Below, in pieces: positions 11,216 through 23,155 of a stretch of DNA of 64,000 nucleotides. Source of the stretch: Allantophomopsis cytisporea (lineage: Eukaryota > Ascomycota > Leotiomycetes > Phacidiales > Phacidiaceae); the NCBI GenBank assembly GCA_024752435.1, contig CP103037.1:1488001-1552000 (forward strand). The letters are read 5' to 3'. The translations under genes were made by a program, and so were the position numbers. The notes beneath the pieces are model-generated. The model searched no databases and was not told the origin of the DNA. It was given only the letters and a program-made list of their open reading frames with translations. Positions within the stretch are counted from its first letter, which is position 1. The number at the start of each line of letters is the position of its first letter.

Positions 11216-11305
11216 GCGGCTTCTGTGGATCGAACACAGTGCCTCCAGATATTTGATTCCGAAGTTAACTTCAGTCTGGCGCTCTCCCAAGTGAGCTAAA
11301 GCCGC
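11216..11305 (-). tRNA. tRNA-Phe(GAA) with intron
   Basis: Read on the minus strand the molecule starts GCGGCTTTAGCTCAC and ends in AAGCCGC, giving a perfect 7-bp acceptor stem. The D arm is GCTC/GAGC. The anticodon stem is CCAGA/TCTGG around a loop CTGAAG...A with anticodon GAA. The T arm is CTGTG-TTCGATC-CACAG. An 18-nt intron (11251-11268 on the window strand) sits directly after position 37, the canonical place, and contains a TTC able to pair with the anticodon. The body closely matches eukaryotic tRNA-Phe. Confidence 0.96.
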
Positions 11306-11895
11306 CGCTTGGTGAGAAGACGATTGGATGAAGAGCCAATCGCCTTGTTGTTAGAGATTCCAAAGCGTATTTGAATCTATAAAAGTGTAAAATAGAAGTG
11401 TGTGGAGTGGATCAGCAGCGGATTTAAGTGGATCATGCTTGGGATGATGTGGTTGGGTGGTGAAGAGCTCAAGCGAGGGCGCGGCCCCAGACTTCGACGG
11501 ATGGTGTTCCGCAGATACCTTAGGATCAGGAATCTCTGGGCCTAAACTACATGGAACTGGTATGGAACTATTCCACCGTAATACTGTACATAGCAGAAGT
11601 CTTCTCATTTTAGGACTGCCTACGGTAGTTGCGCTCACCTTGCTTGCAAACTGTATGTTGTATTAAGATCAGATGGAGTCATTCACGATAATTAAGGTTA
11701 AATTCAAGATGGTTAAAGTTTTTCCAAGGCACATGCCATTTCTCCCAGTGGAATAATTGAGATTTCACAAAGATCACAAGCCAATTCAGAAGAATATTAA
11801 TCCCCATATCCAACATAAATAAATAGAAAAAGTAAATGGAAGAAAATGATACACAAAAAACAAACGCCAACAACTTCTGTAACCCATCAGAAATT
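11306..11895. other. Intergenic, tRNA 5' flank and 3' side of the coiled-coil gene
   Basis: About 590 bp with no supported gene. It includes the upstream flank of the minus-strand tRNA and an A/T-rich 3' region of the next gene. Confidence 0.55.
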
Positions 11896-14646
11896 TCAAA
11901 CCTCTGAGGTGTTGTAATAAAACTGGGGCAATATAAAGTCATCGGAAATAATACTCTCAACATCATCAGCCCCAGAAATCATGTCCTCCTCGCCCAAAGG
12001 TTTAAGCAGCGGCGCCGGACCCTCAGAAGATGGATCCGGGCCAGCGAGGCCAGCGCGGGCGTTCTGTCTAGCACTGTGAAAGTCACCAGGCTGAGTCCAT
12101 ACTCCCCAGCCAGCGTACTCAGCGAGGGCATCGGCGATCCTGCGGAACATGAGTTTGTTCAGGGCCTTTTGACGGGAAACTTCCACGAGAGTTGGGTTCC
12201 AGACTTTGGTGCCCCGTAACTTCAGGTCTTCGCGGGCGTTGTATATACGGGCTATGGCCTCACCGAGCCAGCGCCTGCGTTGCTCTTGCTGTTGAGCGGT
12301 GGGCATCGTGGGAGCCACTTGCTCTAGCCGCCAGCTGTGCGGTTGCGTATGCTTCTCCATCTCTCTTTCGAGGGAGCGAGCTAATTGTTTGTCCTGCTCG
12401 AACTGGACGTTCTCTATTTCAATTTGCATGTCCCTACGACCACGCTCGTACGCCTCTCTCTGCATCTCCTCACGAGATCGAGCCAGCACTGATTCAAGGA
12501 CTACTGTGGTTTCCGAAGCGTTGCTGAAGCTGTGTCTGCTCCAAGCACCGTCCAGGCTTTTGCCTTGTTCCATGATATTTGCTGCCTGTTGTACAAATGT
12601 GGCCAGCTCAATCGCTGGAGTGTTCTGCTCAGTTTTAGGGAGAGCTAATCGCTCGCTCATCTCGAGAATGGTACGCTGCAGCTCCACAGCTAGGTAGTCG
12701 GAGTGGCGATACGCTGTCAGCATTCTGTTCATAGTTTCCTCATCCGGTCCATTACTTGTACTATTCTGGGCTTGCTGAATCATTGCAACTTGTTTCTCGC
12801 GCATATTTTCTTGCAGTCTCCGTGCTGAAGCTTCGAATCTGGCTCGGTCCTCATCCAACCTCTTTTGAGCTTTCTGGAACTGTGCTTCCCGATTCGCAAG
12901 CATTGCTTGTCGAACGGGAAGGGCTCTTACTTCTCGCATATCCTCTTGCATTTCTCTCTGTGCCTCAACAATACGCTCGGCACCACCCTCAGCAACAGCT
13001 GCCTCCGCCTGTGTCATCCTGGTCTCTATCTCTGCAAATAAGCGTTGGTGCTCCCGCTCTTGATGTTTGAGTAGCGCAATATCCTGCCGGCACGCATCCC
13101 TTTCCCGAGTCATCTCGAGCAACCGTCTCTGCGCTTGTTGCCCATCCTCTAATGCCCGTGCATTTCTCTTTTCCCACTCGCTGGTCCTCTCGGGCCATTC
13201 AGGCTTTACAACTTGCACAACTTGAGGCCGTTCCTCCATTTCTCTTGTCACTATAGTATTGGGATGGATGTTATGCGCTGGCACCACGAAGATAGTCTGC
13301 TCGCCATTCGGACGGAAGTATCTTGTTTGCACATCAATATAGGTAATACCACGAATGTACTCATCACCGCCATCATTTTTCATCCAGTGTCGTTCGCCTA
13401 CCACACCTTGCGCGCGGTAGATCTTGGCTTTTTCTTCAGCATGTACCTCTGCTTTCAGGAGTTCCCGATTGATATACTGCCAAACGTCTTCACCTGCATT
13501 GGCAAGCACAAAGCGATCTTGCGGCCAGACAACATTACGCTCAAAGCGCCCGTCAGGCCCAAGTTTAGTGAGTGTTTGAGAAGGCACAGAGGCCTCACCT
13601 GCGAGTACATCTGCAGCATTGGCGTATTGTATTTCGAGGTCGTGGACCCGAGCGGTGAGGCGTTGAGCGAATAAAATCATCTGACCAAGAATCGTGTTGC
13701 TGGCGTCTTTATAGGCTGGCGTCTGATAATCCTCTGGTGGTAGCAAGGATAATATGCCTCCAGTAGCTTGTAAATTGTGATCCAAAATCTCCAAACACTC
13801 GTTGGCGTGTGCGACAAGATTACTCATGCGATCATGAGGTAGCTTCTTCCCAAAATGTTCGGGTTTCTCTTCAAGCTTGTCATATTGTCGATGAAGGGGA
13901 CACCACTCCCATACTTCATCATCCACTTCCTTGAGATTGTTCACTATAGTTGTGATTGGATACTTGTGGCTGGCAGCTTCAGTCTGGTAGGCATGACGAA
14001 GGTCATTCAAGAAGTCGAATGCCTCTTCATCTTCCCATCCTCCAGGAGTTGGAAGAACATTACCCTCCTGATCTCTCTCAGGGACATTGGCATTGTCAAT
14101 CTGACCACGACTTGTTGTGACAGTCAATGAACGGATTAAAACAGCTAGTCCTTGAGTATGCTTTTTGAGGTCATAGAGCGAAGGAGGATTGCCATGTTTC
14201 GGTGTAAGGTAACTGCAGTTGACATGCGAGAGCAAGGGGATAAGATCCTCATCTCGGTACTGAAGAAGTTTGAGGAACGGAGATTTGTACTCAGGCGCAA
14301 ATCTAGTGGGTGGGATCTTTGGTGCAGCAGGTTCTGAGATTGTAGGACGCTTGCTGGGTGGTGGAATTGGTCGGTCATAGTTTGTTGTTCGCTTCCGGGT
14401 TGTGTTTCGATCTTCACTTGTAGTTATGATCTCGCCAGTAGGAAGTGGACGAGAACTCTCGGTATTGACCTCGTGATCGCCATCTATCCAACCAAGCTGA
14501 TTGTTTTGCTGCCTACCGTTTCCTTCAGAAAAAGCAAACGTTTCGGCATCACCCCCAGCGCCAATATCAGTCATATCACCAAAAATCGCGGCAGCAGTAC
14601 TTTTCGCATCATCAGTGGAAGCACCGGCCGCCGGAGTATCAGCCAT
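11896..14646 (-). CDS. Large coiled-coil protein of unknown function
   Basis: Predicted 916-residue, single-exon protein that I do not recognise. The N-terminal 110 residues are low complexity with a basic KRTTNYDRPIPPPSKRP stretch that could be a nuclear signal. A globular, mostly helical part with many Trp/Tyr/Pro residues covers about 120-470. Residues about 475-780 are strongly charged and Glu/Arg/Gln-rich with heptad-like spacing, so a long coiled coil is likely. The C-terminus is acidic (EEDMISGADDVESIISDD). There is no signal peptide or membrane segment. The frame is uninterrupted over 2.7 kb, so it is surely coding. A structural or scaffold role would fit, but nothing in the sequence names a pathway. 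Confidence 0.8.
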   Translation of the reverse strand: MADTPAAGASTDDAKSTAAAIFGDMTDIGAGGDAETFAFSEGNGRQQNNQLGWIDGDHEVNTESSRPLPTGEIITTSEDRNTTRKRTTNYDRPIPPPSKRPTISEPAAPKIPPTRFAPEYKSPFLKLLQYRDEDLIPLLSHVNCSYLTPKHGNPPSLYDLKKHTQGLAVLIRSLTVTTSRGQIDNANVPERDQEGNVLPTPGGWEDEEAFDFLNDLRHAYQTEAASHKYPITTIVNNLKEVDDEVWEWCPLHRQYDKLEEKPEHFGKKLPHDRMSNLVAHANECLEILDHNLQATGGILSLLPPEDYQTPAYKDASNTILGQMILFAQRLTARVHDLEIQYANAADVLAGEASVPSQTLTKLGPDGRFERNVVWPQDRFVLANAGEDVWQYINRELLKAEVHAEEKAKIYRAQGVVGERHWMKNDGGDEYIRGITYIDVQTRYFRPNGEQTIFVVPAHNIHPNTIVTREMEERPQVVQVVKPEWPERTSEWEKRNARALEDGQQAQRRLLEMTRERDACRQDIALLKHQEREHQRLFAEIETRMTQAEAAVAEGGAERIVEAQREMQEDMREVRALPVRQAMLANREAQFQKAQKRLDEDRARFEASARRLQENMREKQVAMIQQAQNSTSNGPDEETMNRMLTAYRHSDYLAVELQRTILEMSERLALPKTEQNTPAIELATFVQQAANIMEQGKSLDGAWSRHSFSNASETTVVLESVLARSREEMQREAYERGRRDMQIEIENVQFEQDKQLARSLEREMEKHTQPHSWRLEQVAPTMPTAQQQEQRRRWLGEAIARIYNAREDLKLRGTKVWNPTLVEVSRQKALNKLMFRRIADALAEYAGWGVWTQPGDFHSARQNARAGLAGPDPSSEGPAPLLKPLGEEDMISGADDVESIISDDFILPQFYYNTSEV

Positions 14647-17524
14647 GATGAATCGCGATTTCTCAGGAGTCTGAATATGTCAATATTCGTACTTGGTGTT
14701 GATTCCTCAGGGAAAACACGGGACGGAAACCCTCTTCAATGCACAAGAAAGTAGACAGAAGAAGAAATTGCCATTGTAAGGGAGAAGTAGTATATTGATG
14801 CATATTGGCAAGCTAACAAAGAAGCTATCGATGAAAGAATTGAGCAATGCGGTTGATAAACAAAGGAAGTGCGCTTCTTTGATAAAAGGATGGGATGCAT
14901 CTCTGCCAGACAATGAAACACGTGATTCTCTTTGAATTTTATTCAAAGAAAATACAACGATAAACATACCCTAACTATTCGAGCATAGCGAAGGAGTCGA
15001 GAGTTATTCATAGTGACTAGAATGAAGATTGGTAACGATATGTAGAATTTATTTCCTGAGGGCTACGCAACAAGATCATTGAGTATTGAGAGTACTCAAA
15101 CTGCGTATAGACGCATACTGCTCAGTAGAGACATTTGGAAGAAAACCCTAGTCAGAACAGTTACCCTCGCGTTGGTCGAACGGCATCCGTGATGAAGTGC
15201 GAGGCATATCGTCGCCTTTCCTCTGAGGGACGGGATATAAGCAAGTCGATAAACACGTCTCCACACAAAACACCCAAATCCTTAAACTCAAATTAACCTT
15301 GCGTTCCGTTTCGTTGGGGGAAGTCATCCAGCAACCACGTTTGAGCATACTATAGATATTCAGGCACAACGACAATAGTCTCTGACGGCGCTCAACTGTC
15401 AATCTCCCTTAGTCTAAGTAGACGGAGCGCTGAGCTGTCCATTTCTCTCTTTTTGGATATGGATTTGAGTCGACTGCCACTCTTCCGGGTTATGATGGCT
15501 GGTTGGAGCTTAATACTACCATGCTATAGTGAGTCTCTCCATGGTCGATCTTCATCACAACTGACTCGTACAAGGACGTGTGACTTCGAGGTCGAGGGGT
15601 AGTCTTGGAGGCGTGGCGCAACGGGTGTTATTAAGAGGAAATTTGAATGCATGGAGGAATGTGTTGAAGATATGTGAGTGAGTGAGTCTGAGCCTTGTAT
15701 TCGAGGTGTTGTATTATAAGGATGAAGAAGACCTAGTAGTCACATTTGGTTGAATTATACCAGATTATATAGAATTGTATCTAGTTATATTCATTCGACC
15801 GATTCAATTCTGCTCTACTTACGCAGTAGATACTCAATTGTTATCACCAATAATAAGCCTCCTATGTATGCGTATATGTATATATATATATATATATATA
15901 TAGATATATATATATAGATATACCTTAGATATCCAGACTGTCATGTGGCCAGTAGGTGAGTCCGTGCCCCCAATTCATAGGTACGCTAAGGTATCCCATG
16001 CATTGATCGAAGCCTGACTCTTCATTTTTCCCGTCAGTTGGGTCACCTGATGATTACGATATATTGATTCTTCAAGACCTCGCTCTGGTGTAAGCCGAAT
16101 CTGTCTCCGTTAAGGGCACAAGTAGGTAAGCGTGTGCAAGGTACCAACCGGTGTAGACTCGACTCAGATGCACGAACATGTACAGGAGGAGTGAGAACCC
16201 TGATGACCCTGATGACCCTGTGGGTATTATTCGGCTACATTCCATACTACATATGGCCAATGATCGGGGTCCAGTGAAGACAGAGCACATCGAATAAGAG
16301 GTCTGAATTCGTTGTCGGGGGTGGTTGTAGGTCCAGTGTCTAGTATATCTAGTTTTTTCCTGTCAATAGTCCATCTACGCCGCTCCCATTTGTTTGGATC
16401 GGAGTGTGGAGATAGAGCTCGGGCCTGCTGCGTCCTACTGCGGACTTATGGAGTCATGATCGACCACACTCTGACGTCGCCATCTTCTCCGTCATTTACT
16501 ACTGGGACAGATAGCACCGAAGTCAAGCAAGTCAAGTCAAGCCAAGTGAAAAAGTGAAAGTGAGAGTGAAAGTCAAAAGCAAGTTAACAAATCAGATGGT
16601 GAGATTATCATGGTGACATTATTACTACGTAGAAGAAAAAAGACGAAAATAATGAAGATTCTTCCACAGTACATAAAGTGTTGGGTATATGTAGCATCCA
16701 ACTGTCAAACAATGTCTCCGTCCCAATCACCAACCAGTCCGTACTACGTAGAATAAACATGACATGCACTTTATTTATCAGAGATTTAAGGGTTGCCCCA
16801 CGGTCCGAGTCTCCGGTAAGGAAGGAGTGGAGTATAGTGTAGTGTAAAATGACATAAGTGAGTGAGAGAAAATTCAATACATATCATCATATCGCAACTA
16901 CTGAGTGAGTAATACATATGAAAATCAAAGTGGAAAAGGGAGAAAGCAGAGGAAATTTTCACGGACTTAGATAAGAAGAACAAGGCAAGAGTGAGTGAGG
17001 CGTGAATAGAGTAGAGTAGAGTAGAGTAGAGTAGAGTAGAGAGTAAAGTAAAGAGTAAAGTAATGTATTCATAGATTCCACACGATACTTGGGTACATAG
17101 AGTAAGGTACGTAGGCAGGTAGTGTTTACAAGTAAAGTGGCTACCGGATGGCATACACCTGTCAATTCTTGTGTGAGGTTCCACCAACCTATCATCGTGA
17201 CTTTCTACAAAGGACTTGTGTCATTCCCTCCCCTCTCAGCCTCACTAACCTGCTACTGCTGTGGAAAATCCATTCTCCTTCTCCTCTTTCCTGCATATCT
17301 CATCTTCCCTCCTCTTCCTTATTTCTTCCTCTGTCTTCCCCCTTCCCTCCTCCTCCTCCTCCCCATCAATCTTCTTCTTCATATAAGAAACCAGAAAAAA
17401 AAAAAAAGAAAGAATACTCAAATATAGCTGTGGTCATCTACTCTACCACACAACTACCCCTCCCTCCCTTACGTCAATTCACCCAATTGATTGTTTTTAC
17501 CATCGTCACCAGTCTCCCGTCATA
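14647..17524. other. Gene-free region with microsatellites
   Basis: About 2.9 kb without a supported gene. It holds a TA-rich microsatellite at about 15873-15923, a GATGACCCT direct repeat near 16200-16220, a pentanucleotide (GAGTA/AGAGT) array at about 17009-17043 and a CT-rich tract at 17280-17380. The CT-rich tract leads into the next gene and is a typical fungal core-promoter/5'-UTR signature. Short open frames on both strands carry no domain. Confidence 0.6.
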
Positions 17525-18850
17525 ATGTTCAGATCCCAGCTTTTGCGCCAGTCGACTAGAGCTGCTGCCGCTTCTCGAACATTCACACCATCCATTGCGC
17601 AGAGATCTTTTCACGTTGGCAGCACCTTACGAAAGGATGAGAAGAAGCAACCATCCGGCACTCCGTTGCCTCCATCCCCAGAGCACGAGGGTACATTTGC
17701 TCGTACAGATTCTTCTGTTCAGGTAGAGTACAAGGAGGCTGAATTGCCCTCCAGCTCGCCAGTGCAGGGACGTGGTGGCCTTCATTTTAAGAGAACCCTG
17801 GCTTCCTTCTCCCTCGAAGGCAAGGTCGGTGTTGTAACTGGAGGTGCCAGAGGATTGGGCTTGGTCATGAGTCAGGCATTGGTTATCAGCGGTGCTGATG
17901 TCGCAATTGTCGATTTGAACAGTACGTCATGTTTTTATCCATGTGCCCTTTTTATCGGGGTTTTATTATCATTCGTGAATTTTGAACTAACGTCGTCCAG
18001 AGGAGGAGGCTACAAAGCAAGCCGCTGAACTTGTTGAGAGTTTTAAGAGAGAAAACCCTGGAGCTGATAAGTGAGTACTCTTTTCGTGTGTCCAGCAGAT
18101 TGTTCAGAAGCTAATTTAAATAAAAAAAATAGAATTCCAAAGGTCACCGCTCACTACGCAGACGTCTCATCCCAGGAGTCTGTCGACGCATCGATTGCCG
18201 AGATCATTGAGCAACACGGAAAAATCGATAACCTTGTTACATCCGCTGGCTTCACCGAGAACTTCGAGGCTGTCAACTACCCAATCGACAGAGTCCGAAA
18301 GCTCTGGGGCGTGAATGTCGATGGAACATACCTTTTTGCCATTGCGGTAGCCAAGCATCTCATGGCCCGTAATGCACCAGGAAGCATGGTCTTTATCGGT
18401 TCCATGTCTGGAGCCATTGTTAATGTACCACAACCACAAGCACCATACAACGCAGCAAAGGCGGCAGTAAGACATCTGGCAGCCAGTTTGGCTGTTGAGT
18501 GGGCGTCCGCAGGCATTAGAGTCAACACTATTTCCCCAGGTTACATGCTCACTGCATTGTAAGTCAAAGCTCAATCAATAACATATTCAGGATGTGGCTA
18601 ACATTTGCGATCACAGGACGAAGAAGATTCTTGATGACAACCCAGACTTGAAGGCGAAATGGACCTCATTGATCCCACAAGGAAAGATGGGCCAGCCAGA
18701 AGATCTTATGGGTGCGGTCACTTTCCTCTCCTCAGAAGCCAGTGGATATGTAACAGGTAAGTTTCCTCGTTCTATTGATTACTGTAACACAATCGCTGAC
18801 TAGATATAGGTGCTGAGCTGCGCGTTGATGGAGGATACACTTGCACTTAA
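17525..18850 (+). CDS. Mitochondrial-type short-chain dehydrogenase (arabinitol/xylulose-like)
   Basis: Five exons: 17525-17921, 18001-18070, 18133-18558, 18617-18756 and 18810-18850, giving 357 residues. All junctions are GT-AG and keep frame. The N-terminus (MFRSQLLRQSTRAAAASRTF) is Arg/Ser/Ala-rich without acids, so a mitochondrial presequence is likely. The Rossmann motif TGGARGLG, the NAG-like SAGF turn, the catalytic Ser and YNAAKAA (Tyr-x-x-x-Lys) and ISPGYM mark a classical SDR. The order and the C-terminal LRVDGGYTCT resemble fungal polyol dehydrogenases such as D-arabinitol 2-dehydrogenase or the Sou2 family. These oxidise sugar alcohols with NAD(P). The exact substrate cannot be read from sequence. 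Confidence 0.88.
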
Positions 18851-19742
18851 ATGACTTACGTATACCATATCATCTACCTAATGAGCTCACCTGTGTTTTT
18901 TGTGTTTTCGAGATAGTTCCATTTTCAGCGATAGACAAAAATCAAACGACCTGTATCACCACATATTTGTTTCCTTTTAAGACCGTGCGCAATATAGATT
19001 CGATGTATGCTCTCGCATTGCGGAGTGGCTTACTAGGGATCTTGCAGAGATCGATCTACGAGCTCACACAGCAGAATACGCTACATAAGACGCCTGATAT
19101 TTTGTTTGAAATATTGCATTAATCTGTGCTTTGTAAATGTTGTGAATAGCTTGGGGGCGATAAGGTTTCTTCCATGAACGGCCCAGCTTTTTTTTCATCA
19201 TAACACTGTGTCTTCAGCTCATGTAAGCGGCTAAAAAGGGTCCTCGAGTATGACGGTGTCACCGGAAGAGCCACTATAGCGGAGTTAAAGGCCACTCTTT
19301 GACGAATTGCAGAGCTGAACGCAGTAATCAGCCTACTCTTGACTCCATTAGATAATCCTATACTTTGCTCAGCGCACTCTACTTCTTTCAGCGCCTTTGT
19401 ACCTTTGAGGCGGAGGAGGAATAAGTAAGCAACACCTTGCACTTAACTCTCAACTCTACTTTATCCTTTAGCGAACAAGCTCACCTCGATAAAGGGACCA
19501 CATCTCTTCATCGTGTCCTTCTACCTTATCACGCACATCATAAACGCCCAAGAACGAAAGAAAGGCTAGAGAAAAAGGTACGTTGAATCATTCAAATCTA
19601 TAAGGATCCTTCTGTTTGCCCCAGCACTTTTTGTTCTGTTGTTATTTACTTTCCCGTTTGTAATGTAAATGATGATATCGATATGGTATAGTGTGGCTAA
19701 TTTGTCCTCACACAGATAGCTACATTCGTTTCATAATCCAAG
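18851..19742. other. Intergenic, promoter of the PDI gene
   Basis: About 890 bp with no supported gene. The part just before 19743 would be the PDI promoter and leader. Confidence 0.55.
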
Positions 19743-21381
19743 ATGCGCAACTTCAGGAATGTTGCACTCGGTCTCATTGGAGCCGCAGCTGTCGCCTCGG
19801 CTTCAGATGTACACGACCTAAAGACGTCCGATTTCCCATCCTTCATTGAGGATAATGGCCTCGTTCTCGCGGAGTTCTTTGCGCCGTGGTGCGGGCACTG
19901 CAAGGCGCTTGCGCCGGAGTACGAAGAGGCGGCTACAACTTTGAAGGAGAAGGACATCAAGCTTGCAAAGGTTGATTGCACAGAAGAGGCCGAGCTTTGT
20001 CAAAGCTACGGCGTTGAGGGTTACCCAACTCTCAAGATCTTCAGAGGCCCAGACAAGGTTGCACCATACACCGGCCCAAGAAAGGCACAGGCGTGAGTTA
20101 ATGAATGTTCCATGGTGTTTGAACACGTAACTAATTACTTCGAACAGTATTACTTCTTTCATGATTAAGCAATCCCTCCCAGCCGTTTCCACCCTCGACA
20201 AGGACACCATTGAGGAGTTCAAGACTCAGGACAAGGTCGTTACCATTGCATACTTTGAAGCTGATGACAAGGCCTCCAACGAGACCTTCACGTCCGTCGC
20301 TGAGGAGCTTCGTGATAGCTTCCTCTTTGGAGCCACCAACGATGCCGAATTGGCCAAGGCAGCTGGCGTCACCGCTCCAGCCATCGTTCTTTACAAGACC
20401 TTCGATGACGGAAGCGCTTCTTTCACTGAGAAGTTCGACAAAGCCACCATTGAGAAGTTTGTTCAGACCGCATCTGTTCCACTTGTTGGAGAAGTTGGCC
20501 CAGACACCTACGCCAGTTACATGGCTGCCAAGATTCCACTTGCATACATCTTCGCTGAAACTCCAGAGGAGCGTACTAAGCTTGCTGAGGAATTGAAGTC
20601 CGTTGCATCCACCCACAAGGGTGCTGTCAACTTCGCAACCATCGATGCTAAGCAATTTGGTGCTCACGCCGGTAACCTCAACCTCAAGGCTGATGTCTTC
20701 CCAGCTTTCGCTATTCAAGACACCGTCAACAACAAGAAGTTCCCATTCGAGGGTGAGACTCTCTCTGAGACTGCCATCGCTGCTTTCGTTAAGGACTTCG
20801 TTGATGGCAAGATTGACCCAAGCATCAAGTCTGAGCCTATCCCAGAGTCACAAGATGGCCCAGTCTACACTGTCGTTGCTAAGAACTACGACGAAATTGT
20901 TTTGGACGATGAGAAGGATGTTCTTATTGAGTTCTACGCCCCATGGTGTGGTCACTGCAAGGCTTTGGCTCCAAAGTACGAGGAGCTCGCCGCTTTGTAC
21001 TTCAACAACAAGGACTTCTCCAAGAAGATTACTGTTGCTAAGGTCGATGCCACTCTTAACGATGTTCCAGATGAGATCCAGGGTTTCCCAACCATCAAGC
21101 TCTACCCAGCTGGTGCCAAGGACTCCCCAATTGAGTACAAGGGTTCAAGAACCGTCGAGGATCTCATCAAGTTCATTGCTGAGAACGGCAAGTACAAGGT
21201 CGAGCCAACCACCGCCGAGGCCGAGGACTCTGAGTTGCCAGACGCCGAGTCTTTGGGCAAGCAGGCCGAGGCTGCCAGCAAGGTTGCTAGCAGTGTTGTG
21301 GACGAGGCTACCGATGCCGCCGCCAAGGCTACTGAGTCTGTCAAGAGTGCTGTTAGCGGTGAGGATCATGATGAGTTGTAA
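19743..21381 (+). CDS. pdi1: Protein disulfide isomerase (ER)
   Basis: Two exons, 19743-20092 and 20148-21381, giving 527 residues; the 55-nt intron starts GTGAGT and ends CAG. A signal peptide (about residues 1-20) is followed by thioredoxin domain a with APWCGHC (Cys50, Cys53), domains b and b', then domain a' with a second APWCGHC (Cys384, Cys387), an acidic Ala/Glu-rich tail and a C-terminal HDEL for ER retention. The a-b-b'-a'-c layout and length match Pdi1. It forms and shuffles disulfide bonds in secreted proteins. Codon choice is strongly biased (AAG, GAG, CCA, ACC), as expected for a highly expressed gene. Confidence 0.97.
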
Positions 21382-22133
21382 GGGTTGCTATGTCTTTAGT
21401 TTTCTACATCAAAACGATACTCTGTATTAATTGCTTCATGCGCGGGTTCTCGAGGTGATATATGAACATTATGACGCTGCTGGAGGATATAGCCATGGAA
21501 ATGGAAGCTCAAATTTGGAAATTAATGCTGTAGCTTTGGTGAATGACGAGTGAACCACACGTGTGCATAAATAACTCCGCCTTCTAAACATGGAAACAGT
21601 GACGACTTTAAACTTCCCGAGTCTTAGAAGCTGTTGTTGTTGCGGAATGCGTATAATTAAATGAAGACGCATCCAGATATTGCTTGAATGCCTTCGGTCC
21701 CATGGACCTGAGTCATGCGAAGACCCCAATATTGACATCGCCCACCAGTGAGCACTGCACTTTACTTGCTCGAATGTCTAATGCTATTCAAAGTCGAGGG
21801 AAACCTCAGGTATATACAATCACGAGTACTACTCCTCCATGATACCTACAGGAAGAGCGTAATAGACGTGCATTCTAGAATTATAGCAGTATTTAGAGAA
21901 CACGTGTTGCTTATCCTGAACTCAATCAGCCTTGCACGTGGCTTGTTGCGGACTCGGACCCGGTCGAAGGGAGAATGTTGTGTTCAGGTTGTGGTGGTGG
22001 GATGGATTACGATATCGTGTTTCCTTGCTTGGGATGTTTATGGGCTGGGGATGTTTTGAATGATGGGCTTTCTCGTGGATGATGTTGGACTAGCATTCAA
22101 CTTGGATTCAAATGGCTGGAATCTATGGGTCTT
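21382..22133. other. Intergenic, PDI 3' region
   Basis: About 750 bp between the PDI stop and the solo LTR. No gene with a recognisable domain was found; a 103-residue frame at 21748-22059 has no family signature. Confidence 0.5.
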
Positions 22134-22327
22134 TGTTATGATGCTGGGTGGCAGCGAAATTGGGTACTGGATTTATTGAAGGAGAGGGAGCAGGATTCTA
22201 CTCTGTAGCAATATAAATGCTACGTAGTACAGTATTGCCCAATCCGGTAATCAGTGGAAGTGAGAATAAGTCACTTTCTCATACTCGCACCGAAGTAAGG
22301 TCTGTGGATTGACCACATATCTTGACA
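22134..22327. mobile_element. Probable solo LTR of a retrotransposon (about 194 bp)
   Basis: The element starts TGTTATGATGCTGGG and ends ATCTTGACA, so it has the TG...CA ends expected of an LTR. Flanking pentamers are GTCTT (22129-22133) and GTATT (22328-22332), a 4-of-5 target-site duplication. A related copy begins at 63865 with TGTTACGATGCTGGG and stays alignable through the words GTGGCAGCGAA, TTGGGTACT, GGATTCTAC, CTGTAGC, ACGTAGTA and GTAATCAG. No internal coding region lies next to this copy. Confidence 0.65.
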
Positions 22328-23155
22328 GTATTTATTCTTCTTAGTCTGAAAATTAATCGGAACAGAGATGTTAAGACAATGCATGATAAGTTGATGGGTA
22401 CATAGTGCTCGAAATGCCTCACATCACTGAATGACATAAGGGAAAATGATTGTTATATTCTCTATTCATCTCGCCTCATTTGTCTTTGACAGCCAAGACA
22501 TGTACAGTATTGTTGTCGAAAGTCTATCTTGCAAATCAATGCAGTTGCTGGTGCTGTTAATACATAGCGCTTAGTGGTAGAGCGCAATCGTAGATTGTTT
22601 AGCATATCATACGTCGAGTTGTCCGCAGCCTTATTGTAACTCATCCCAACTCCATCTAGAAATACCTTCATGCTAATAACCATCGTCCACAACGAGCTTT
22701 TTATGATACACCAGCGTCATAGAGCGTCATCGTGCCCCAAGCATATCAGAACGTCCAGAATGTAGCCATGAGTAATCACATATGAATGCAAATAGATGCA
22801 CGACCGTCAGACTGAGGTTGACATGGGCAGCCAAATCTTGAGTAACGAAGCGGGGACAAAACGGTCTCCATCATCTTCCTCCCAGCGCATCCCACCCTCA
22901 TGTAGCCCTAGGCGAAATTGCACAGGCAGCTAATTTAGGCATCATATCAAGGAATATGGCTCATCTTCCTTGTATGTAACTGTAACAGAATGGCTTGTCT
23001 TCACCTCTCAACAATCCACCACAGGGCACTATTGTGGTCATCGACTCTGTCGGACATGGATCGTACTAAGTAAAGTTATTCATCTTGGTCGAAAAAAGCC
23101 CATATTCAACATCATCTTGGATTCGGGCTATCCAGCAATACCCAGCTGTTATGCA
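22328..23155. other. Intergenic between the LTR and cyclin C
   Basis: About 830 bp without a supported gene. A D-arm-like word TAGCGCTTAGTGGTAGAGCGC occurs near 22564-22585, but the rest of a tRNA is not present. Confidence 0.5.

Noticed and set aside
12192..13674. Plus-strand frames inside the coiled-coil gene
   Set aside because: Shadows of the intact 916-codon minus-strand gene.
22560..22630. D-arm-like word TAGCGCTTAGTGGTAGAGCGC
   Set aside because: No acceptor or T arm can be built around it.
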